A stretch of DNA of 64,000 bases, taken from Geomonas ferrireducens. Lineage in GTDB: Bacteria; Desulfobacterota; Desulfuromonadia; Geobacterales; Geobacteraceae. Position 1 is the first letter of the stretch, and each line of letters begins with the position of its first letter. Under the pieces are notes generated by a model. It saw only the letters and a program-made list of their open reading frames with translations. It was not told where the DNA came from and did not search any database. Of this stretch, positions 33,733 through 42,159 are shown one piece after another. The position numbers and the translations under genes are program-made. Location of the stretch: positions 433,001 to 497,000 of the forward strand of contig NZ_SSYA01000001.1 in assembly GCF_004917065.1 (NCBI RefSeq). The letters run 5' to 3'.

Positions 33733-35670
33733 ATGAAACGATACGTAGCACTTTCATCGCTTTTTGCGGTGACCCTGTTCGGCACCGGCTTCAGCTGGCC
33801 TTTCCCGGCGACGAACAGCTGCCTGCAGGCGAAGAAGATCATCATGGAGCTCCCGCCGCAGGCGAGCGAGCAGAAACGAAACGACGCCGAGAAGCGCGTG
33901 GCAGAGCTCTGCCCCACCGGCGCCCCCGGGCGCTACCTTAAGGCGCTTGCTTTCGAGCGCAGCGGCAACATCGACGCGGCCATCCAGGAGTACCGCGAGA
34001 CGCTCGCGCTCGACCCGGAGTTCTACCCGGCAAGCGGAAACCTGGGGCTCTTGCACCAGCAGAAAGGGGCAAGCGAAGAGGCCGCGGTCGAGCTCTCCCA
34101 GGGGCTCAAGGCCGGCGACCCGCGCTACCACGGCGGGCTGGCCCGCATCCTCGCCCAAAAAGATCTGCACCAACTCGCCGTCTTCCACTACACCGAGGCG
34201 CTCGCCGCCTTCCCGGAAGACGCCTCCCTGCATGGCGACCTTGCCGTCTCCTACCAGGCCCTCGGGCAGCAGCAAAAAGCGGAGGACGAGTACCGCAAGG
34301 CGCTCGCCATCCAGCCCGGCAATGCACGGGCACGCCTGGGCCTTGGTGCGCTCCTGCTCGCCCGCGGCGAGACCGATAAGGGGGTCAACGAGCTGAAACA
34401 GGCGGCCATCGCCGACCCGAAGAACAAGGAGGTGCACCGCCTCCTCTCCGAGGGGTACGCGAAGAAGGGTGACCAGAAGAGCGCCGACTACGAGCGCATG
34501 CTCGCCGGAACAGCCTCGGCCGAGAAGGACGCCCCCAAGGTGGACCACATGGCGCTTGCCGAGCAGCACCGGACCGCCAAGGACCTCGACATGGCGATCA
34601 GCGAGTACCGCCTGAGGCTTGCCGAGGAGCCCAACGACGCGGTGGCGCAGCAGCGCCTGGGGGACGCCCTGATCGCAGCGGGCCGCGAAGACGAGGCGAT
34701 GAACTACTACCGCGACGCGATCAGGAACAAAGCGGAGAACCCGCAGTTGCACCTGAACCTCGCCGGGATCTACGAGAGAAAAGCGCTCCTAGACGAGGCG
34801 GTGGTCGAGTACCGCCAGGTGCTCGCGAGCACGCCGGACAACGTCCAGGCCAGACAGCGCTTAGCCGACATCTACACCCTGAGGGGGAGCTTCCCGCAGG
34901 CGCTCGAGCAGTACCAGGAACTCGTCAAGCTGACCCCGACTGATGCGGGGGCCCAGTTGAAGCTCGCGCGGGCCTACGTTAACGCGAAGAACCTCGACTC
35001 GGCGATCACCGCTTACCAGACCGCGATCAAGCTGGACAGCGAGTCGCTGGATGCCCACCGCGAGCTCGCCGGGCTCCTGCGCAAACGAAACGAAATGGAC
35101 CAGGCCGCCGGCGAGTACCAGGAGGTGCTGCGCCTGAAAAAGGACGACCAGGACGCCCGGACCGCGCTCACCGCGATCTACGTAAAGAATAAGAACTACG
35201 ATGCCCTGGCGAAGCTCCTGAAGGAAGGGGTGGAGCTTGCTCCCACCGATGCCAACGCCCATTACAAGCTGGGCCTGGTCTACGAGTTCCAGAAGAACTA
35301 CGCCGCCGCGACGGACGAGTACAAGGAGGCGGTGAAGCTCAAGGCCGACCACGCGAAGGCGTTGAACGCGATGGGAAGGGTCCAGATGAAAGACGGCCAC
35401 ATCGCCGAGGCGAAGGAGTCGCTGGAGGCGGCCCGCAAGGCCGACCCGGAACTCGAAGAGGCCCAGGTCCTCTTGAGCAACATCAAGGACGAGTTCAACC
35501 CGGAGCCGAGAAGCTATCGCAAGCACAAGTCCAGCTCCTCCAAGTCTTCGAAGGGGAGCAAGGCAAAGAAAGGAAAGAAGGGGAAGAAATCCAAGGACAG
35601 CGACGACAAGCCGTCCAAGAAGTCCTCCAAGAAGAAAAAGAGCTCCAAGAAGAAGCACAAGGAAGATTAG
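33733..35670 (+). CDS. Large exported TPR protein with Lys/Ser-rich tail
   Basis: 645 residues. N-terminal signal peptide (MKRYVALSSLFAVTLFGTGFS), then at least 13 tetratricopeptide repeats from about 55 to 585 with regular 34-residue spacing (for example SAITAYQTAIKLDSESLDAH). The last about 55 residues are almost only Lys, Ser, Asp and Gly (SKGSKAKKGKKGKKSKDSDD type). Such a polycationic tail could bind nucleic acid, polyphosphate or acidic polymer; that is inference. The ATG at 33733 has AAAAGGG upstream. Longer frames from 33472 would start before the promoter and are excluded. Confidence 0.85.
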   Translation: MKRYVALSSLFAVTLFGTGFSWPFPATNSCLQAKKIIMELPPQASEQKRNDAEKRVAELCPTGAPGRYLKALAFERSGNIDAAIQEYRETLALDPEFYPASGNLGLLHQQKGASEEAAVELSQGLKAGDPRYHGGLARILAQKDLHQLAVFHYTEALAAFPEDASLHGDLAVSYQALGQQQKAEDEYRKALAIQPGNARARLGLGALLLARGETDKGVNELKQAAIADPKNKEVHRLLSEGYAKKGDQKSADYERMLAGTASAEKDAPKVDHMALAEQHRTAKDLDMAISEYRLRLAEEPNDAVAQQRLGDALIAAGREDEAMNYYRDAIRNKAENPQLHLNLAGIYERKALLDEAVVEYRQVLASTPDNVQARQRLADIYTLRGSFPQALEQYQELVKLTPTDAGAQLKLARAYVNAKNLDSAITAYQTAIKLDSESLDAHRELAGLLRKRNEMDQAAGEYQEVLRLKKDDQDARTALTAIYVKNKNYDALAKLLKEGVELAPTDANAHYKLGLVYEFQKNYAAATDEYKEAVKLKADHAKALNAMGRVQMKDGHIAEAKESLEAARKADPELEEAQVLLSNIKDEFNPEPRSYRKHKSSSSKSSKGSKAKKGKKGKKSKDSDDKPSKKSSKKKKSSKKKHKED

Positions 35671-35702
35671 AGCCGCGGCCGCGGCCCCGATCCACGCGAA
35701 AA

Positions 35703-35727
35703 GGCAGCCGGTAACGGCTGCCTTTTT
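35703..35727 (+). terminator. Intrinsic terminator after the large TPR gene
   Basis: GGCAGCCG (35703-35710) pairs with CGGCTGCC (35715-35722) around GTAA, followed by five T. Confidence 0.88.
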
Positions 35728-35854
35728 CGTTTCCCGCACTTACGCCCCCTTGCGCGCGGCCGCCCTTACATTACTATTAGCGACAGGTGATGATCCTCTT
35801 AATCTTCCACGGTCCGGAATGACGCCTCGTTGAGGCGCCCGGCGAGGAGGCCAC

Positions 35855-36952
35855 ATGAAGCCCGGTCTGCGGGTGACTCTTTCTGGCGCATGCATCGCGG
35901 CGGCGCTCGCCCTGCTGCCGGCTGCGGCCCAGGAGACGCCCGCCCCCCTGGAACCCGCTCTCGCCGCCGCGGTAGTCTCCCCGGCTCCCCCCGGCGGGGT
36001 CAACTCGGCCCTGAGCGCCCCCGACACCATGGTGATCAGCTGGACTCCCGCCACCTCGCTCGGGATCAGCGCCTACCGCGTCTACTACGGCAACGCCACC
36101 GGAACGTACAACGGCGTAGAGGCCCGCGAGGGGGCTTCACCCGTCCAAATCCCACTGACCAGCAACAGCGCCAGCCTGAGCGGACTTTCGACCATACCGC
36201 CTGCTACGCCGCCCGCCCCCGGGCTCGTCTCCCTCGCCCCGGCCGCAGGCGCCTTCCAGGTGACCTGGAACACGGTACCCGGCGCAACCGGTTACCGCAT
36301 CTACTACAGTAAAACCAACTTCGACGACAACGCGCGCCCTGACACCTTCATCGATGTAGGGGAATGGGGCACCACCCCGACGGCACTCATGACCACCCTG
36401 TCCGGCCTGGAGGAAAACGTATTTTACTTCGTGGCGGTTTCAGCGCTGGCGCAGCGCACCGTCTACGCCGCGGTCACCGCGGTGGTGAACCCGGCGCTCG
36501 CGCCCGCCCCGGGAAGCGGCAACGAGAGCGTCTATTCAGAGGAAACGAGCCAAGGCGTCGGGACGCTCCAGTTGAGCCCGCTCTCCAACAGTATGAGCGC
36601 AACAACCACCTCGGCAGGCCCGGTCATCGTTTTGAAGGAAGGATGCTTCATCGCCACCGCCGCCTACGGCTCGCCGCTCGCTCCCAAGGTGCAACTGCTG
36701 CGCAGCTTCAGGGACCGCTACCTTGTCACCAACGCTCCCGGCCGCGCCTTCGTGGCCTGGTATTACCGCCATGGTCCGGCTTGGGCGCACTCCATCGAGG
36801 AACACCCCTGGCTCAAGGCTCCGGTGCGCGCAGCGCTGCTCCCAGCCATCCTCTTCGCCTGGCTCATGCTTCACCCGCCGGTCGCCGCGGCACTGGTCCT
36901 CGCGAGCGCGGCGCTCCTCCCCCTTAAGCGGCGCCGCTCCTCGCGCGCCTGA
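35855..36952 (+). CDS. Fibronectin type III protein with CFI-box C-terminal anchor
   Basis: 365 residues. Signal peptide (residues 1-25), then two fibronectin type III-like beta domains (about 45-120, with SWTPATSLGISAYRVYYG; and about 125-225, with VTWNTVPGATGYRIYYS). Near the C-terminus is EGCFIATAAYGSPLAPKVQLLRSFRDRYL, the so-called CFI box, followed by RAFVAWYYRHGPAWA, a hydrophobic span and a terminal Arg cluster (KRRRSSRA). This terminal arrangement resembles C-terminal sorting signals. Surface display is likely; ligand unknown. Note the written motif exceeds one block and was read as contiguous pieces. Confidence 0.82.
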   Translation: MKPGLRVTLSGACIAAALALLPAAAQETPAPLEPALAAAVVSPAPPGGVNSALSAPDTMVISWTPATSLGISAYRVYYGNATGTYNGVEAREGASPVQIPLTSNSASLSGLSTIPPATPPAPGLVSLAPAAGAFQVTWNTVPGATGYRIYYSKTNFDDNARPDTFIDVGEWGTTPTALMTTLSGLEENVFYFVAVSALAQRTVYAAVTAVVNPALAPAPGSGNESVYSEETSQGVGTLQLSPLSNSMSATTTSAGPVIVLKEGCFIATAAYGSPLAPKVQLLRSFRDRYLVTNAPGRAFVAWYYRHGPAWAHSIEEHPWLKAPVRAALLPAILFAWLMLHPPVAAALVLASAALLPLKRRRSSRA

Positions 36953-36964
36953 CTGCGCATCAAC

Positions 36965-36995
36965 GAAAAAAGGCCGGGGTTGCCCCCGGCCTTTT
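36965..36995. terminator. Bidirectional intrinsic terminator
   Basis: GGCCGGGG (36972-36979) pairs with CCCCGGCC (36984-36991). Six A precede and four T follow, so it can stop transcription from both the CFI-box gene and the convergent rlpA gene. Confidence 0.85.
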
Positions 36996-37027
36996 CCTCT
37001 GTTCGCCCAGATTGTATTTTGATGTTT

Positions 37028-37492
37028 CTAGGATTCGCCTTCGGTGAGCGGGATGATGGCCACCTTGGCCTTCCCTTCTCCGAAGAAACCCAGCTTCCTT
37101 GCCGCAGCCCGTGAAAGATCGATGAACGGGAAACTCTTCTTGCGGCAACGGTCGTTGATAACAACCGTAACTTCCTTGTCGTTGGCGAGGTTCCTTACGA
37201 GAACCTTGGTCCCCAACGGCAGGCTCTGGTGGGCGGCGGTCAACTTCTCCGGATGGTAACGCTCTCCGGAGGTGGTTTCCCTGCCATGAAACTTCTTGGC
37301 ATAGTAGGTCGCTATGCCGATCAGCTTTTTCACCACCGATTTTTGCTGCGGTTCTACTTTTTCAACAGAGGATTCTACTACCGGTTTTACTACTTGTTCT
37401 GAAGCCAGCAGGGGAAGCGTGTGGATCGGGAGGAGCATCAGGGCCAGGGCGACTATGCGCACCAGCCTGAGACTCCGCTCGGGTGATGCCAT
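37028..37492 (-). CDS. rlpA: RlpA-like septal-ring/lytic transglycosylase family protein
   Basis: 154 residues. Strong ribosome site AAGGAGGTG six bases before ATG 37492, then a signal peptide (hydrophobic VRIVALALMLLPIHTLPLLA). The C-terminal half is a double-psi beta-barrel: GIATYYAKKFHGRETTSGE, LPLGTKVLVRNL and VVINDRCRKK with the conserved Asp. This is the short form with no SPOR domain, and the first Cys for a lipoprotein anchor is missing. It probably cleaves denuded glycan strands, but short RlpA proteins have not all been shown to be active. Confidence 0.88.
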   Translation of the reverse strand: MASPERSLRLVRIVALALMLLPIHTLPLLASEQVVKPVVESSVEKVEPQQKSVVKKLIGIATYYAKKFHGRETTSGERYHPEKLTAAHQSLPLGTKVLVRNLANDKEVTVVINDRCRKKSFPFIDLSRAAARKLGFFGEGKAKVAIIPLTEGES

Positions 37493-37599
37493 GCGCACCT
37501 CCTTTGTTGGGCGAGGCATTCGTATAACATACCCCCGCGGCGAAGTCAAGTTCCAATGAGCCCAGAGGCGGCCAACCCTTTAATCTTGCGCAGGTTTTT

Positions 37600-39804
37600 C
37601 TACCGGACGGCGGACACCTGTACCGGCGCAGCTTCGTGCCCCCCAACCTCCTCGGGGCGCCGGCCGATATTGGTCGTGTCGTTAATGATGACCACCTCGC
37701 GCGTGGTGCCGTCCACCTCGGCGGTCGGAAACGCGTGCCTTTTGAGGACGAACCACTTCCCGGTTTCCTTGTGCAGAAGCTCGATCCCCGGAGCGGCCAG
37801 GTGCCCCTTGAGCCCATGCTCCTCGAGGAAGGAGAGGCAGTCGCGCCCGACGATGTCCCGGTGCGCCTTGCCGGTGAAGGTCTCGACGGCACGGTTGAAG
37901 CGGCGGATCTTGCCGTACTGGTCGGAGAGGATGAACATGTCGGAGATGCAGTCCATGATCTCCTCCCACTCGCGCCGGATTCCCTCCATCTGGTGGAAGA
38001 CGTTCTTCAGCTCCTCGTGCTTCATGTAAAGGCGTGCGTCGCTCTCGAGCAGCTCCCGCTCCATCTGGCGCTGGTCGGTGACGTCGCGCGAGATGGCGAT
38101 CAGGCAGGCCTCCCCCTGGTACTCGATCACGTCGGCGGACCATAAAAGCTCGCGGATCTCGCCGGACTTCACCCGGAAGCGGACGTCCAGGTTGCGCACA
38201 TGGCCGTGCTCGTTCAGAAGCTTCAGCATCACCATCCTGGCGTCGGGGTCCGCCCAAAGCAGCAGGTCGGTCGAGGTCCTGCCGATGACCTCCTCCCTGC
38301 GGTAGCCGGTGATCTCCTGGAACGCCTCGTTGACGTCGATGTAGGTGCCGTCCTCGGCGCGGGTGATGACGATGGAGTCGGGGCTTGCATGGAAGGCCTT
38401 GGAGAACTTCTCTTCAGAGTTTCTGAGCGCCTGCTCCGCCTCGATGCGCCAGGTGATGTCCTGGGCGGTGCCGAGCATGTGCAGCGGTCTGCCCTGCGCG
38501 TCGTAGGTCACCTCGCCCCGTGCCGACAGAGTGCGGACCGCCCCGCTTGCCAGCACGATGCGGTAGTCCATCTGGTAACTCTTGCGGTTGTAGATGGCGT
38601 CGTTCACGGAGCGGATCACCATCTCACGGTCATCCGGGTGGACCGCCAGCAGGACGAGTTCGTGGGAAGGGGTGAAGTCTGCGGGGTCCACGTCGTGGAT
38701 GCGGAACATCTCGTCGGACCAGATGAGCGTGTCGGTGGCGAGATCCCAATCCCAGTTGCCGAGACGTGCTATGCGCTGCGCGACGGCGAGGGTGGCGCGG
38801 CTTTCCCTAAGCGCCTCCTCGACTTCCTTGTGGGCACTGATGTCGACCAGGGAGAGCACCGCCTGTTCGGTCCCTTCGATGGGGGCCCAGTTGCCGACCA
38901 TGGTGCGTACCGCGCCGTTTCTGTCCACAAGCTGCACTTCGAAGCTGCGCCTTGGCGTGGCCGGCTCATCGACGAGCGGTGCGGCCGCGATCCCGTCGGA
39001 ATCGCAGCTGCCGAGGAACTCGGTCCAAAGCTTCTTCCCTTCGAGCTCCTCACGCGAAAGCCCGGTGGCGTCCTCGAAGCCGCGGTTCACCGTCTGGAGC
39101 GTGCCGTCCGGGAGCACGATGGCCATGGCGGTCCCGGTGTTCTCGAATATGGCTCGATAGCGGGCCTCGGACTCCTCCAGCTGTTCCTGGGAGCTGCGGC
39201 GCGAGGTGATGTCGCGCGCCGCGTAAAGGACGGTCTGGATGCCTTGTTGCAGGTCGCCGATGGGATGGATGGAAATCTCTTCGTAGCGGCTGCCGCCATC
39301 CTCGGTGTGGTAGCTTATCTCGCTGCTTACCGCAGTGGCGGTGCAGACGCACTGGGAGAGCTGGCTCATGACCTGCTCGGAGAGCCCGTAGCGGGTGATC
39401 AGCTCAGGAAAGCTTCGCCCGACGGCCTCTGCTTCAGCCAGAGCATATTTGGCGAGGAAGGCCCCGTTGCAGTTGACGATGGTGTAGTCGTCGGTCCGCA
39501 CCACGCAGATCGCGTCGCGCGAGGAGGCAAGGAACATGCTGGAGAGGTCGTCGGAATGGCGCAGCGCCGTCTCCACCCTGCGGCTGCGCTCGCAAAGTAC
39601 CGAGAGGGAAGCGAAGAACACGCCGAGCAGGCACGCGTAGAAGGTGCGCATCCCGAGCTCGTACCCGTTCGGTGCGGTGAGCTGTGCGCGCAGCGGCTCG
39701 CGTCCCAGAAGCAGGGCGTCGATGAGCGCGTCCCCCACCCAGAAGAGCAGGATGAAGCCAAAAGCCACCGCTATGTGCCGCTTCCAGTTGAAGGGCTTGG
39801 TCAT
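37600..39804 (-). CDS. Membrane protein with five PAS domains and no output domain
   Basis: 734 residues. Two N-terminal membrane segments (about 11-33 and 53-72) are followed by roughly five PAS/PAC modules: about 85-200, 213-330, 345-455, 465-580 and 600-705. PAC-type endings such as YAARDITSRR, LSLVDISAHK, LGTAQDITWR, IAISRDVTDQ and IINDTTNIGR are visible. After the last one the chain ends in a short Pro/Val tail, with no HisKA, HATPase, GGDEF, EAL or methyl-acceptor domain. It may work by binding a partner, or be a kinase that lost its C-terminus. ATG 39804 has GGAGGA six bases upstream; ATG 39810 is adjacent to that site. Confidence 0.85.
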   Translation of the reverse strand: MTKPFNWKRHIAVAFGFILLFWVGDALIDALLLGREPLRAQLTAPNGYELGMRTFYACLLGVFFASLSVLCERSRRVETALRHSDDLSSMFLASSRDAICVVRTDDYTIVNCNGAFLAKYALAEAEAVGRSFPELITRYGLSEQVMSQLSQCVCTATAVSSEISYHTEDGGSRYEEISIHPIGDLQQGIQTVLYAARDITSRRSSQEQLEESEARYRAIFENTGTAMAIVLPDGTLQTVNRGFEDATGLSREELEGKKLWTEFLGSCDSDGIAAAPLVDEPATPRRSFEVQLVDRNGAVRTMVGNWAPIEGTEQAVLSLVDISAHKEVEEALRESRATLAVAQRIARLGNWDWDLATDTLIWSDEMFRIHDVDPADFTPSHELVLLAVHPDDREMVIRSVNDAIYNRKSYQMDYRIVLASGAVRTLSARGEVTYDAQGRPLHMLGTAQDITWRIEAEQALRNSEEKFSKAFHASPDSIVITRAEDGTYIDVNEAFQEITGYRREEVIGRTSTDLLLWADPDARMVMLKLLNEHGHVRNLDVRFRVKSGEIRELLWSADVIEYQGEACLIAISRDVTDQRQMERELLESDARLYMKHEELKNVFHQMEGIRREWEEIMDCISDMFILSDQYGKIRRFNRAVETFTGKAHRDIVGRDCLSFLEEHGLKGHLAAPGIELLHKETGKWFVLKRHAFPTAEVDGTTREVVIINDTTNIGRRPEEVGGHEAAPVQVSAVR

Positions 39805-39880
39805 GCACATTCCTCCACAATGCTACGTACGGCTCATCCCCGTTTCGGCAGCAAGGCAGATAACTTGAGAGGTATCCCTG

Positions 39881-40741
39881 TCACGAGATCAGCAGCGGCT
39901 CCTGCCAGCGGGGTATGATCCCCGCTTCGGCCGCCCGGTTAAGCAAAAGTCGCACGGCATCCTCCCCCTCGGGGCCGAGCCCGCGGGAGAAGTCGTTCAC
40001 ATAGAGGGAAATATGGGCGTCGCACACCTCGTCGCTCATCTCCTGCGAGTGGGCGCGTATGTAAGGACGCGCCTCACCGGGGTGGGCGAAGGCGTACTCC
40101 ACGCTCCGCGCAAGCCCACGCTCCAGGGATAAAAGGGCCTCCCGCCCGAGCGAGCGTTTCGCCGCGATGCCGCCAAGCGGTATGGGGTGCCCCGTCTCCC
40201 GCTCCCACCACTCACCCAGGTCGAGCACCTTCTTCAGGCCGTACCCCTGGTAGGTGAAGCGCGACTCGTGGATGATCACCCCGGCCGCGACCGAACCGTC
40301 GGCGACCGCGCCCATGATCTCGTGGAACGGAAGGTAGACGAAGTCGGCAAGCGACGGGTTGAAAAGCCTCAAAAGAAGCGCCGCGGTGGTGTACTGCCCG
40401 GGGAGGGCGATCCTCTTGCCGGCAAGCTTTTCCGGGTCGATACCGTCGCGCGCGACGACCAGGGGGCCGCAGCCGCGCCCGAGCGCCCCCCCGCTTCTGA
40501 GCAGGAGGTAGTCCTTCAGGATGTGCCCGAGGAGGTGGTAGGAGACCTTCGAAACGTCCAGCGTCGCGGAAAGCGCCATCCGGTTCAGGGTCTCAACGTC
40601 CTCGAGCTGCTCGCGAAAGGAAAAACCGCAGTCGACCCGCCCGTGGATCAGGGCGTCGAAGATGAAGGTGTCGTTGGGACAGGGAGAAAAGCCCAGGGTG
40701 AGCGTCGGGCGTTGCCCGTTTTCTGACAGTACGCAATCCAT
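39881..40741 (-). CDS. mqnD: 1,4-dihydroxy-6-naphthoate synthase (MqnD), futalosine pathway
   Basis: 286 residues of the periplasmic-binding-protein fold. Characteristic opening TLGFSPCPNDTFIFDALIHG, then DVSKVSYHLLGH, the GKRIALPGQYTTAALLLRLF region and AAGVIIHESRFTYQGYGL. MqnD converts cyclic de-hypoxanthine futalosine to dihydroxynaphthoate in menaquinone synthesis. The start at ATG 40741 gives the family length; a TTG at 40807 would add an unrelated stretch. mqnB lies 192 bases upstream on the same strand with a gap of AT-richer sequence in which I see no gene. Confidence 0.9.
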   Translation of the reverse strand: MDCVLSENGQRPTLTLGFSPCPNDTFIFDALIHGRVDCGFSFREQLEDVETLNRMALSATLDVSKVSYHLLGHILKDYLLLRSGGALGRGCGPLVVARDGIDPEKLAGKRIALPGQYTTAALLLRLFNPSLADFVYLPFHEIMGAVADGSVAAGVIIHESRFTYQGYGLKKVLDLGEWWERETGHPIPLGGIAAKRSLGREALLSLERGLARSVEYAFAHPGEARPYIRAHSQEMSDEVCDAHISLYVNDFSRGLGPEGEDAVRLLLNRAAEAGIIPRWQEPLLIS

Positions 40742-40933
40742 GTCTTGTACAAGCTCCGATAAATCAGTCAAAGAGGCCGGGTTGTCTCTCAGATCCGCCC
40801 CTTGCAAAGTTTTTAAGACTCACCAATATACTACTTGAGGGAAGGTTGTGCAAGAAAAGCTTAACGAGCGCGCGATATATATAGGAGCGACACTGCAAAC
40901 GGAAGGAAGCATACGAAGAGAAAACGGTGCAGA

Positions 40934-41671
40934 TCAGCCCCCGAAGAGTGCATCGGGGCACTTAAGAAGGGTGAAGAGAAAGCGCTGCACCTCGCCTACG
41001 GCACGCTTTAAGTCCCAGCGCGACATGTCCCGGTCCTCCACCATGTTGCTGATGCCGCGCACCTCGAGACAGGGAACGCCGTAGATGAGGGCAACGTGGG
41101 CGATCGCCGCCCCCTCCATGTTCTCGCAGATGCCGGGGAAGCGGCGCAGCATCTCCTCCCCGCGGCGGGAGGTCCCGGAGCAGGTGGAAACGGTGAGAAA
41201 GGGTCCGAGGGCGGCGGCAAAGCCTTCGGCAGCAGCATGCGCGAACGCGCGTCGGGCCGGCTCAAGCGGCAGCGGGACGCGGTTGAAGACGCGCTCCCCC
41301 TTCCCCTCGTAGAGCGGGATGCCGATTATGTCGAGCCCGCGCCACCCGTCAGGGGTCAGCACCCCCTCGTCCGCAAAACACTCGGCGTCGGCGACCGCGA
41401 TGTCCCCGACGCCGATCCCGCAGCCGGGGAAGGCGCCGCCGCAGCCGGTATTGATGAGAAGGTGAGGGGTAAGACGCTCGCAAAGAACGGTCGCCGCGCA
41501 GGCGGCGTTCGCCTTGCCCATGCCGGTCTGGGCGATGAAGAGCTCCTGCCCCGCGAGCTCGCCGCGCCAAAGGGGGAGGTGCCCCACCCCGGAGGCCGGT
41601 TGTGCGGAAGCGGCTTCGATCAGCTGCGAGAGTTCCATCCTGGTCGATGCGGTAACGACGACTCGTCTCAT
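40934..41671 (-). CDS. mqnB: Futalosine hydrolase
   Basis: 245 residues of the nucleoside phosphorylase/hydrolase fold. TGMGKANAACAATVLCERL and LINTGCGGAFPGCGIGVGDI are present in order. A NMEGAAIAHVALIYGVPCLEVRGISN stretch near 190-215 carries the ribose-binding Met-Glu. It removes hypoxanthine from futalosine, the step before cyclisation and MqnD. ATG 41671 has GGAG seven bases upstream; a TTG four codons earlier (41683) is less likely. mqnA and mqnC are not in the window. Confidence 0.9.
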   Translation of the reverse strand: MRRVVVTASTRMELSQLIEAASAQPASGVGHLPLWRGELAGQELFIAQTGMGKANAACAATVLCERLTPHLLINTGCGGAFPGCGIGVGDIAVADAECFADEGVLTPDGWRGLDIIGIPLYEGKGERVFNRVPLPLEPARRAFAHAAAEGFAAALGPFLTVSTCSGTSRRGEEMLRRFPGICENMEGAAIAHVALIYGVPCLEVRGISNMVEDRDMSRWDLKRAVGEVQRFLFTLLKCPDALFGG

Positions 41672-41842
41672 GTGCGGCTCCAAGGTGCGTGGTTGCGCGA
41701 GTCTAACACAGCAGTCGGCGGCAGTTCAACAACGCTGTCAAAAAGCCGTCGGAAGTCAAAAAGCCGCTTGCCTTCCTTGGGCATCCTTGGCACCCATTGG
41801 CGGGAACATCGGACGAGCCCGATGGCCTTCATTGGAAAAAGT

Positions 41843-41871
41843 GTGGCAATGCGGGAAGGTTTTGTTACAAT
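41843..41871 (+). promoter_or_regulatory. Putative promoter of the gspC leader or an sRNA
   Basis: GTGGCA (41843-41848, 4 of 6 consensus), 17 bases, TACAAT (41866-41871, 5 of 6). Transcription from it would run about 215 bases to the terminator at 42093. Confidence 0.45.
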
Positions 41872-42036
41872 AGGCCCTGCGACTTCGCTCCAGAAGCGGC
41901 GGCACAGGTTTTGCTGTAACTGTGGCGTTTGGTTGAGGCACGGGCAGCGCAAGCTCTCATTATCCTTCACCTCCATGAGCTGAAGCTGCAGCGGTCCGGC
42001 GCCGGAAACGCAAAGGCGAATCGACGTCGATGCAGG

Positions 42037-42093
42037 GGGGGAAGAACGAGCGTGCCGGAGGGCCTCCGGAGCAGCACTCGTACCCCCTTTTTT
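42037..42093 (+). terminator. Strong terminator in the gspC leader
   Basis: Nested stem: GGGGG (42037-42041) with CCCCC (42083-42087), ACGAG (42046-42050) with CTCGT (42077-42081), GTGC (42052-42055) with GCAC (42074-42077, sharing a base), and inner CCGGAGG (42055-42061) with CCTCCGG (42063-42069), followed by six T (42088-42093). It lies 67 bases before the gspC ATG. Confidence 0.75.
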
Positions 42094-42120
42094 GTTGCAT
42101 AACTCAAGGCCATCTAATAT
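42092..42120 (+). promoter_or_regulatory. Weak putative promoter directly before gspC
   Basis: TTGTTG (42092-42097), 17 bases, TAATAT (42115-42120). It would bypass the upstream terminator. Confidence 0.35.
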
Positions 42121-42159
42121 ATTCGCACCGTTTCGACTACTCGCAGAGAAGGGTCTTTC

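Larger units (their letters stand above)
41672..42159 (+). other. 488-base gene-free region upstream of gspC
   Basis: No convincing protein gene on either strand. It contains, in order, a plausible promoter (41843-41871), about 160 bases of structured sequence with several short stems (for example CACAG/CTGTG at about 41903-41925, and a bulged AGCTC-CAT/ATGAGCT stem near 41952-41984), a 12-base palindrome ATCGACGTCGAT (42020-42031), a strong terminator (42037-42093), and a second weak promoter (TTGTTG 42092, TAATAT 42115) just before gspC. Confidence 0.6.

Noticed and set aside
38200-39918. 572-codon plus-strand ORF opposite the PAS protein
   Set aside because: Antisense shadow; the minus-strand frame has clear PAS/PAC motifs and a ribosome site.
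42000-42040. GEMM-type (cyclic dinucleotide) riboswitch before gspC
   Set aside because: A CGCAAAGGC string resembles part of the motif, but the preceding GGCAAACC-type segment and the GNRA-receptor pairing are not there.
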